From: an uncultured Pseudorhodobacter sp.
GTDB taxonomy: Bacteria > Pseudomonadota > Alphaproteobacteria > Rhodobacterales > Rhodobacteraceae
Direction of reading: 5' to 3'
DNA: 6,280 nucleotides
Assembly: GCA_937910975.1 (NCBI GenBank)
Contig: CALEMZ010000109.1
Coordinates: 1-6,280 of the forward strand
Shown here: one piece after another, positions 1 through 4,615 of the stretch
Position numbering within the stretch: the first letter of the stretch is position 1
Layout of the letters: every line of letters starts with the position of its first letter
Made by a program: the position numbers and the translations under genes
The notes under the pieces: generated by a model
Seen by the model: the letters and a program-made list of their open reading frames with translations, nothing else
Told to the model about the DNA's origin: nothing
The model's database searches: none

Positions 1-192
1 ATCAATGCGCTCAGGCGGGTTCGGGGCCGTCATCTTGGCCAGTTCCCACAGCATCAGCGCGGTCAGCAGCACGACCAGCGCCGAAAACGTCGGCCCGCCC
101 AGCCAGATTTCCACCGCCCCCACTATGGCCATCACAGCTGCCGACGTCATGCGCGGACGCAGGTCGGCCCAACGATTTGATGTGCTGCTCAT
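1..192 (-). CDS. cdsA: Phosphatidate cytidylyltransferase, N-terminal 64 codons (cut by window edge)
   Basis: The enzyme makes CDP-diacylglycerol from phosphatidic acid and CTP in the inner membrane, the branch point for bacterial phospholipids. Only the first 64 codons are visible. They begin MSSTSNRWADLRPR, a basic N-terminus, followed by two hydrophobic stretches at about residues 15-31 and 34-52, as expected for the first membrane helices of CdsA. The signature motif lies near the C-terminus of this family and is outside the window. The ATG (192-190) overlaps the uppS stop codon as ATGA, which suggests translational coupling, and a G-rich stretch inside the end of uppS could serve as ribosome binding site. 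The identity rests on position directly behind uppS, the usual order, and on the N-terminal character. Any other membrane protein is possible but less likely. Confidence 0.8.
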   Translation of the reverse strand, partial: MSSTSNRWADLRPRMTSAAVMAIVGAVEIWLGGPTFSALVVLLTALMLWELAKMTAPNPPERID

Positions 193-932
193 GTGGTGGC
201 CACCCCGCCAAAGCGTCGCTCACGATTGCCAAAGCGCACGAGGATGTCCGAAAGCTCCTGCGGCGAGAAATCAGGCCAGAGCGTCGGCGTAAACTCAAAC
301 TCCGCATAGGCCGATTGCCAGATCAGGAAGTTGGAGGTGCGGGTTTCGCCCGAGGTGCGGATCACCAGATCAGGGTCGGGGATGGCGCTGGTATCGAGCC
401 GCTCCGCCAAGGCCGCTTCGGTGATATCACCCGGCTCCAGCCGCCCTTCGGCGACCTCTTGCGCCAGCGCGCGGCTGGCGCGCAATATCTCATCGCGCCC
501 GCCGTAATTGATCGCCACGGTCAGGTTGAGCCGAGAAAACCCTGCGGTGCGCGCCTCGATCCCTGCCATAAGGCGTTGGAGCTTTGGGTCCAGCTTGGAG
601 CGATCCCCGATAAAGCGCATCCTCACACCCTCTTTGGCCATCCGGTCCGCCTCGCGTTGGATGTAGCGGGCGAAGATGGCCATCAGGCCAAGAACCTCTT
701 CGGTAGAGCGTTTCCAGTTTTCGGTGGAAAACGCATAGATCGTCAGCCATTTGATCCCCATATCGGGTGCGGCAGAAACGATTTGCTTCACCCGCTCTGC
801 CCCTTTGCGATGGCCCACAAGGCGCGGCCAGCCACGATTGGTGGCCCAGCGACCATTGCCATCCATAATGATCGCAACATGTTCGACAGGTTGAGACTTG
901 GCTGAATTCGGGTTTGGTGGCGCGGCTGACAC
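189..932 (-). CDS. uppS: Isoprenyl transferase / undecaprenyl diphosphate synthase
   Basis: This cytosolic cis-prenyltransferase adds isopentenyl diphosphate units to farnesyl diphosphate to form the C55 carrier lipid for peptidoglycan and other surface polymers. The 247 residues show the whole family pattern: HVAIIMDGNGRWA at 18-30 with the catalytic Asp at 24, the GHRKGAE block at 40-46, YAFSTENWKR at 66-75, INYGGRDEI at 141-149, and the C-terminal RTSGE block at 192-196. Arg192, Arg198, Ser200 and Glu211 match the diphosphate- and Mg-binding positions of the E. coli enzyme (Arg194, Arg200, Ser202, Glu213). The start is GTG, chosen because AAGGG lies 8 nt upstream and no ATG precedes the catalytic block in this frame. 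It sits 36 nt behind frr and overlaps cdsA by 4 nt, so it is probably in one transcript with both. Confidence 0.97.
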   Translation of the reverse strand: MSAAPPNPNSAKSQPVEHVAIIMDGNGRWATNRGWPRLVGHRKGAERVKQIVSAAPDMGIKWLTIYAFSTENWKRSTEEVLGLMAIFARYIQREADRMAKEGVRMRFIGDRSKLDPKLQRLMAGIEARTAGFSRLNLTVAINYGGRDEILRASRALAQEVAEGRLEPGDITEAALAERLDTSAIPDPDLVIRTSGETRTSNFLIWQSAYAEFEFTPTLWPDFSPQELSDILVRFGNRERRFGGVATT

Positions 933-940
933 GGGGCGGG

Positions 941-945
941 CCCTT
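941..945 (-). promoter_or_regulatory. Ribosome binding site of uppS (supports GTG start)
   Basis: On the minus strand AAGGG ends 8 nt before the GTG at 932-930. An ATG at 949-947 is out of frame with uppS and runs straight into a stop codon, so it cannot be the start. The site lies in the 36-nt gap behind frr. Confidence 0.55.
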
Positions 946-968
946 ACATGAAATGAAAAATGGGCGGA

Positions 969-1532
969 TCAGACCTGCATGATTTCTTGTTGCTTGGTTT
1001 CCAATGCCATGTCGATGGCGGATATCGCCTTATCGGTCAGTTCTTGCACGGTGCTTTCCCAGAACTTCTGGTCATCTTCAGAAATCCCGTCTGCCTTGGC
1101 TTTCTTGATCTGATCCATGCCATCACGACGGATGTTGCGGATGGCAACCTTGGCATGTTCGGCATATTGGCCGGCGACCTTGGTCAATTCGCGGCGACGT
1201 TCTTCGTTCAACTCGGGGATCGGCAGCATGATGATGGTGCCGTTAAGCTGCGGGTTGATACCCAGCCCGCTTTCGCGGATCGCTTTTTCCACCTTGCCCA
1301 CCAAGGCCTTGTCCCAGACGTTGATGGTAACCATCCGCGGTTCCGGCACGTTGACGGTTGCAACCTGATTGATTGGCGTCGGGCTGCCATAGGCATCGAC
1401 CATAATCGGATCGACCATAGAAGCGGAGCCGCGCCCGGTGCGCAACGTGCCGAATTCTGCGCGCAGTGCGGCATGCGCCCCGCTCATACGGCGTTCCAGA
1501 TCATCGGTATCGAGCATAAAATCGTCTGCCAT
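969..1532 (-). CDS. frr: Ribosome recycling factor
   Basis: RRF works with EF-G to split the post-termination ribosome into subunits so that it can start again; it is cytosolic and essential in most bacteria. At 187 residues the length is the usual one (about 185). Clear family blocks are LRTGRGSASMVDPIMVDAYG (30-49), the hinge and beta-domain segment PINQVATVNVPEPRMVTINVWDK (53-75), ESGLGINPQLNGTIIMLPIPELNEERRREL (87-116) and RNIRRDG (132-138), the last carrying the conserved arginines that contact 23S rRNA. Domain I is the long three-helix bundle at both ends, domain II the beta insert. The ATG is preceded by a purine-rich GAGAGAG about 6 nt upstream. It lies between pyrH and uppS, the classical arrangement. 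Nothing in the protein is unusual. Confidence 0.98.
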   Translation of the reverse strand: MADDFMLDTDDLERRMSGAHAALRAEFGTLRTGRGSASMVDPIMVDAYGSPTPINQVATVNVPEPRMVTINVWDKALVGKVEKAIRESGLGINPQLNGTIIMLPIPELNEERRRELTKVAGQYAEHAKVAIRNIRRDGMDQIKKAKADGISEDDQKFWESTVQELTDKAISAIDMALETKQQEIMQV

Positions 1533-1616
1533 GTGTCACTCTCTCTTGGCGTCTTTGGCCTGATATAACGCGGGCATAGGGCGGTTGTATAGGCTGACAT
1601 CAACCTAATGGCGAAA

Positions 1617-1669
1617 TTGCGCGCCTGACTTGCAGGTGGGGAACAGGCGAGGCATTGCCGGGCGCGCAA
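1617..1669 (-). repeat. 9-bp inverted repeat in the pyrH-frr gap
   Basis: TTGCGCGCC (plus strand 1617-1625) and GGCGCGCAA (1661-1669) are perfect reverse complements, separated by 35 nt. In the direction of transcription the stem begins 11 nt after the pyrH stop codon. The distal arm is followed only by TTTC, so it is not a convincing intrinsic terminator. It could be a weak terminator or attenuator, an mRNA-stability or processing hairpin, or a protein site. The rest of the 148-nt gap holds no gene. TTGATG and several TATA-like hexamers occur before frr, but none forms a well-spaced promoter. Confidence 0.45.
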
Positions 1670-1680
1670 AAAAATTGGGT

Positions 1681-2430
1681 TTAGCCATGGACCTTGGTAT
1701 AGGTCCCTTTGCCAGCCAATATGCCACGGAAACCGCCGGGCTCATCAAGCGAGAAGACGATGATCGGCAGGTTGTTGTCACGGGCCAGAGCAATCGCAGA
1801 GGCATCCATGACGCCAAGGTGCTTTTGCAAGACCTCATCATAGGTGACGGTATCGTAGCGTTTGGCATCGGCGAATTTCTTGGGGTCTTTATCATAGACG
1901 CCATCCACCTTGGTGCCTTTAAAAATCACCTCGCAGGCCATTTCGTTGGCGCGCAGAGTGGCGGCGGTATCGGTGGTGAAATAAGGGTTTCCGGTGCCGG
2001 CCGCAAAGATGCAAACACGCTTTTTCTCAAGGTGGCGCACAGCACGGCGGCGGATATAGGGCTCGCAGACCTGATCCATCGGGATGGCGGAAATCACGCG
2101 GGTGTGGATTTTCAGCGCCTCAAGGGCGGCTTGCATGGCCAGCGCGTTCATAACGGTGGCGAGCATGCCCATATAGTCAGCCGTGGTCCGCTCCATCCCC
2201 TGGGCAGAGCCTTGCAGGCCCCGGAATATATTGCCGCCGCCAATAACCATGCAAATCTCAACTCCGAGATCGTGGACGGTTTTGACCTCTTGCGCGATGC
2301 GCGCGACCGTCGGCGGGTGCAGACCATAGCCCTGATCGCCCATCAGCGCCTCACCCGATATTTTGAGCATGACGCGGGAATAGGTCGCAGCGGGTGTGTC
2401 GCCGTGAGATTCGGGGTGGTTTGCGGGCAT
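1681..2430 (-). CDS. pyrH: UMP kinase
   Basis: PyrH phosphorylates UMP to UDP with ATP in pyrimidine nucleotide synthesis; in bacteria it is a cytosolic hexamer of the amino-acid kinase fold, typically activated by GTP and inhibited by UTP. The 249 residues contain the family blocks in order: LKISGEAL (22-29, phosphate binding), VIGGGNIFRG (62-71), the TTADYMGMLATVMNALAMQ region (82-100), AAGTGNPYFTTDTAATLRA (143-161, nucleotide and UMP site), KGTKVDGVYDKDP (171-183) and the MDASAIALARDNNLPIIVF segment (208-226). The N-terminus is about 9 residues longer than in E. coli, a hydrophilic tail before the first strand. The ATG is supported by AGGA about 9 nt upstream. It is the first gene of the leftward cluster and is divergent from miaA. 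Confidence 0.98.
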   Translation of the reverse strand: MPANHPESHGDTPAATYSRVMLKISGEALMGDQGYGLHPPTVARIAQEVKTVHDLGVEICMVIGGGNIFRGLQGSAQGMERTTADYMGMLATVMNALAMQAALEALKIHTRVISAIPMDQVCEPYIRRRAVRHLEKKRVCIFAAGTGNPYFTTDTAATLRANEMACEVIFKGTKVDGVYDKDPKKFADAKRYDTVTYDEVLQKHLGVMDASAIALARDNNLPIIVFSLDEPGGFRGILAGKGTYTKVHG

Positions 2431-2454
2431 AGCGGGGTTCCTGACTGGCTGCGC

Positions 2455-2472
2455 TGATCTTTCTAAAGATCA
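2455..2472. promoter_or_regulatory. 18-bp palindrome in the divergent pyrH/miaA region (candidate operator)
   Basis: The sequence TGATCTTT-CT-AAAGATCA has two perfectly complementary 8-nt arms around a 2-nt centre. It lies 25 nt upstream of the pyrH start, inside its leader or promoter region, and about 100 nt upstream of miaA. On the plus strand a TAAAAT hexamer (2491-2496, 5 of 6 to the -10 consensus) would place the -35 region at the right edge of the palindrome, where no good -35 hexamer is seen. A dimeric regulator binding here could act on either gene. As RNA it would also be a hairpin shortly before the pyrH ribosome binding site. The spacing does not fit an FNR/CRP site. No assignment is made. 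Confidence 0.4.
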
Positions 2473-2573
2473 TGGGCTTGGACTGCGGCGTAAAATGTCG
2501 CAAAACGGCGGTAGGTTCAACCAAGGAAGCGCCGTGCGAGGCGGATTAGCGTGCGGAAAGTATTTTTGCAAAG

Positions 2574-3455
2574 ATGAAGCATGTGATTGGGACAATATCC
2601 AAAGAGAGTCCGGTTCTAATTGCGGGGCCGACGGCGAGCGGGAAATCGGCGCTGGCCGCCGAGATCGTGGCGCAAGGAGGCGGGGTAATTGTGAATGCCG
2701 ATGCCTTGCAGGTTTACGGCTGTTGGCGGGTGTTGACCGCGCGACCAAGCTTGGCGGAGGAGGCGGCCCTGCCCCACAGGCTTTATGGGCATATCGGGCG
2801 GGATCAGGCCTATTCGGTAGGGCATTGGCTGCGTGAGGTTGATGAGATTTTGCGCAGTGGCCTACGCCCGGTGATTGTCGGGGGAACCGGACTTTACTTT
2901 GCCGCGTTGACCGATGGTTTGGCCGATATCCCGGCCACACCGGCGGAGGTGCGCGCGGTGGCGGATGCACGCCTTGCGGCGGAGGGTGTGGCGGGGCTGT
3001 TGGCGGATGTGGATGCGGCCACCAAAGCGCGCATCGACACGGCAAACCCCGCACGGGTGCAGCGGGCTTGGGAGGTGTTGCAGGCCACTGGGCGTGGGTT
3101 GGCCGATTGGCAGCAAGACACTGGCCCCGCGCTGTTGCCGCTTAAGGTTGTGGAGCCGATTGTGCTGCGGCCCGATACCGAATGGCTCAATGCCCGGATC
3201 GATCAGCGGTTTGATCAGATGATCGCGACGGGCGCTTTGGACGAGGTTCGGGCGGAAGAACCGACATGGGAGCCTATGCGCCCCTCGGCCCGCGCCATTG
3301 GAGCGCCGGAATTACTGGCGCATTTACGCGGCGAAATTCCTTTGGCGACGGCGATTGAGCAGGCCAAGATCACCACGCGCCAATATGCCAAACGGCAGCG
3401 CACATGGTTTCGCAACCGCATGAGTAACTGGAAACCGCTCAATCCAGGGGTGTAA
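2574..3455 (+). CDS. miaA: tRNA dimethylallyltransferase
   Basis: MiaA transfers a dimethylallyl group from DMAPP to N6 of A37 next to the anticodon in tRNAs reading codons that begin with U, the first step of the ms2i6A modification; it is cytosolic. The 293 residues show the P-loop GPTASGKS (18-25), NADALQVY (41-48) with the catalytic-type Asp43, LTARP (54-58), PHRLYGHI (67-74), VIVGGTGLYFAALTDGL (100-116), the RVQRAWEVL helix (161-169), AIGAPELL (241-248) and TTRQYAKRQRTWFR (267-280). Where many MiaA proteins have 'DS.Q.Y', this one has 'DALQVY'. It is slightly shorter than the E. coli protein (about 316). ATG 2574 is the only sensible start: an in-frame stop lies 27 nt upstream. The Shine-Dalgarno is poor, with GGAAAG 13 nt away. 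The gene is divergent from pyrH. Confidence 0.97.
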   Translation: MKHVIGTISKESPVLIAGPTASGKSALAAEIVAQGGGVIVNADALQVYGCWRVLTARPSLAEEAALPHRLYGHIGRDQAYSVGHWLREVDEILRSGLRPVIVGGTGLYFAALTDGLADIPATPAEVRAVADARLAAEGVAGLLADVDAATKARIDTANPARVQRAWEVLQATGRGLADWQQDTGPALLPLKVVEPIVLRPDTEWLNARIDQRFDQMIATGALDEVRAEEPTWEPMRPSARAIGAPELLAHLRGEIPLATAIEQAKITTRQYAKRQRTWFRNRMSNWKPLNPGV

Positions 3456-3476
3456 TTGGGGGATTTGATCCCAAAC

Positions 3477-3500
3477 CTGTGGATAGGTCTGTGGATTGGT
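3477..3500. repeat. Two tandem 12-mers with DnaA-box-like cores
   Basis: CTGTGGATAGGT (3477-3488) is followed immediately by CTGTGGATTGGT (3489-3500), differing at one position. On the opposite strand the cores read CTATCCACA and CAATCCACA, against the DnaA-box consensus TTATCCACA (8 of 9 and 7 of 9). They sit 22 nt behind the miaA stop and about 80 nt before the chosen araC start. They could therefore be weak DnaA boxes or an operator for the downstream regulator; direct repeats are typical for AraC-type sites. A short GGGAT-TTG-ATCCC hairpin (3460-3472) directly precedes them but lacks a T-run. Confidence 0.45.
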
Positions 3501-3566
3501 TCGAAAAGGGCAATTTTGTGCTTGGGTGTTGGCGACGGGCCTGCTTATCTTACCGCTGATGAACTT

Positions 3567-3572
3567 GGATGG
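3567..3572 (+). promoter_or_regulatory. Likely ribosome binding site of the araC-family gene
   Basis: GGATGG lies 7 nt before the ATG at 3580. The other in-frame ATG at 3559 and the TTG at 3496 have no comparable site in front of them, which favours the 3580 start. Confidence 0.45.
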
Positions 3573-3579
3573 CTCTGAT

Positions 3580-4377
3580 ATGCAAGACCTTTCTACCCTT
3601 TCCAAATTACGCGTAATTGCGATCCCCCGCTTGGCTGCGGGCGGGCGCTGGCGGGTAGAGGCGATGCGCTCGCTTTCTGAGCCTTTGCTTTTGTGGTTCA
3701 CCAAGGGACAAGGGCGGATTACCATTGCCGGCTCAACCCGGGGCTATACCGCCAATAACGCCATCTTCATTCCTCCGGGGGTGATGCACGGGTTTGAAGT
3801 CGGGCCGCAGGTGTTTGGCACGGCAGTTTTCTTTGGCAAGAATTGCGACGTGGTGTTGCCAAAGGCGCCGCATCACCTCCGCATCCGCGAAACCTTTGTC
3901 CAGCAAGAGCTGAACGTGACACTGGACGCAATCTTACGCGAAATGAACGGCGGCACCCCGGCGCATGACCGGGCAACACAGCATTATCTAGGCTTGTTGG
4001 GCGTCTGGCTGGAACGACAGGTCGAAAAAGTGAGCAGTGAGGTAAAGCGCCCGGATGCAACCCACCGGCTGGTGGCGCGTTATTCCACTCTGCTGGAGCG
4101 AAATTTTCGCTCAGGTATGGGGGTTGCGGATTTTGCCAGCGCCCTTGGCGTGACGCCCACGCATCTGACGCGCTGCTGCAAGCTGGCATGCGGCAAGCCA
4201 GCCTCGGCCCTGCTGCATGACCGGCTGATTTTCGAGGCGCGCACTTTGCTGTCAGAAACCAAAATCCCGGTTGGCCAGATTGCGGGCGCGCTTGGTTTTA
4301 CGTCGCCTGCCTATTTCACGCGGGCGTTCCAGCACAAGACCGGCAAATCGCCATCCGCGTTTCGCAAAGAGGCATAA
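3580..4377 (+). CDS. AraC-family transcriptional regulator
   Basis: A cytosolic DNA-binding regulator of 265 residues. The N-terminal half contains a cupin-like ligand or sensor region at about 35-85, including LWFTKGQGRITIAG and IFIPPGVMHGFEV with the typical proline-rich turn and His70. The C-terminal AraC DNA-binding domain covers about 165-265. Its first helix-turn-helix is in GVADFASALGVTPTHLTRCC (181-200). Its second is in PVGQIAGALGFTSPAYFTRA (230-249), followed by the family signature GKSPSAFRK. The frame stays open upstream to TTG 3496, but the extra residues would form a hydrophobic stretch out of place in this family; ATG 3580 has a GGATGG before it. It precedes the substrate-binding protein gene on the same strand, with a repeat-rich 238-bp gap between them, so it probably controls that uptake system in response to the ligand. 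The inducer is unknown. Confidence 0.92.
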   Translation: MQDLSTLSKLRVIAIPRLAAGGRWRVEAMRSLSEPLLLWFTKGQGRITIAGSTRGYTANNAIFIPPGVMHGFEVGPQVFGTAVFFGKNCDVVLPKAPHHLRIRETFVQQELNVTLDAILREMNGGTPAHDRATQHYLGLLGVWLERQVEKVSSEVKRPDATHRLVARYSTLLERNFRSGMGVADFASALGVTPTHLTRCCKLACGKPASALLHDRLIFEARTLLSETKIPVGQIAGALGFTSPAYFTRAFQHKTGKSPSAFRKEA

Positions 4378-4416
4378 GGCTCGTGAAGCGGTTGCGTTTT
4401 GTGGCATCGCAGCCTA

Positions 4417-4456
4417 AAAGCGACACATGTCGTTTTCAGACCCTTGTCGTTTTCAG
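4417..4456. promoter_or_regulatory. TGTCGTTTT repeat cluster, candidate binding site of the AraC regulator
   Basis: TGTCGTTTTCAG occurs twice in direct orientation (4428-4439 and 4445-4456, period 17). A third, inverted and slightly degenerate copy, TGTCGCTTT on the minus strand (4425-4417), forms a dyad with the first: CGACA-CA-TGTCG. A looser TTGCGTTTT (4392-4400) lies further upstream. Direct repeats of this size upstream of a target promoter are typical of AraC-family activators. The cluster is 160-200 nt before the substrate-binding protein gene and directly behind araC. Linking it to the neighbouring regulator is inference. Confidence 0.45.
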
Positions 4457-4480
4457 CGCATCAATAGCCGAAACCAAACA

Positions 4481-4509
4481 TTGACCGATGGTCGAATCCG
4501 TGCGGAAAT
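4481..4509 (+). promoter_or_regulatory. Weak promoter candidate for the transporter gene
   Basis: TTGACC (4481-4486, 5 of 6 to the -35 consensus) is followed after 17 nt by GGAAAT (3 of 6 to -10). The poor -10 would suit an activator-dependent promoter. A small dyad GACC-GAT-GGTC (4483-4493) overlaps the -35. The repeat cluster ends 24 nt upstream. A second poor candidate is TTGTGG (4521) with AAAAAT (4545). Confidence 0.25.
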
Positions 4510-4573
4510 GACGCGGTTACTTGTGGGGGCCTTTGCCTTCCACCAAAAATGATAACAACGATTCCCCACACAA

Positions 4574-4590
4574 TTCGCCTGTTAGGCGGA
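4574..4590 (+). other. Small hairpin in the leader of the substrate-binding protein gene
   Basis: CGCCT-GTT-AGGCG (4576-4588) forms a 5-bp stem with a 3-nt loop, extendable by a U-G and a U-A pair to 4574-4590. It ends 13 nt before the AGGGAG ribosome binding site (4604-4609). No T-run follows, so it is not a terminator; it may stabilise the mRNA 5' end or be incidental. Confidence 0.35.
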
Positions 4591-4603
4591 ACGATAATGC
4601 ATC

Positions 4604-4609
4604 AGGGAG
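4604..4609 (+). promoter_or_regulatory. Strong ribosome binding site of the substrate-binding protein gene
   Basis: AGGGAG lies 6 nt before ATG 4616. It fixes the start, and therefore the long n-region of the signal peptide, and fits high expression as is usual for a periplasmic binding protein. Confidence 0.6.
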
Positions 4610-4615
4610 ATAAGC

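Noticed and set aside
177..905. Long plus-strand open frame of 242 codons opposite uppS
   Set aside because: It mirrors the uppS coding sequence, which has every family motif. The opposite frame is low in recognisable content and is a by-product of GC-rich codon bias.
1630..2457. Plus-strand open frame of 275 codons opposite pyrH
   Set aside because: It lies almost entirely antisense to an unambiguous UMP kinase, and its translation shows no family I recognise.
2455..2472. FNR- or CRP-type box
   Set aside because: FNR sites read TTGAT-N4-ATCAA and CRP sites TGTGA-N6-TCACA. Here the TGATC/GATCA ends are 8 nt apart, so neither pattern fits.
2470..3054. Minus-strand open frame of 194 codons opposite miaA
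   Set aside because: Proline- and arginine-rich translation typical of antisense GC-rich frames; miaA on the other strand is certain.
3460..3472. GGGAT-TTG-ATCCC hairpin as the miaA terminator
   Set aside because: The stem is only 5 bp and is followed by AAACC, not T residues.
4390..4414. Hairpin GGTTGCG ... CGCAGCC shortly after the araC stop as a terminator
   Set aside because: The 7-bp stem contains a G-U pair and an 11-nt loop and is followed by TAAAAG rather than a T-run, so an intrinsic terminator is not supported.
4593..4598. GATAAT as the -10 box of the substrate-binding protein gene
   Set aside because: A transcript starting some 7 nt downstream would begin at or inside the ribosome binding site at 4604, and there is no -35 hexamer at the right distance.
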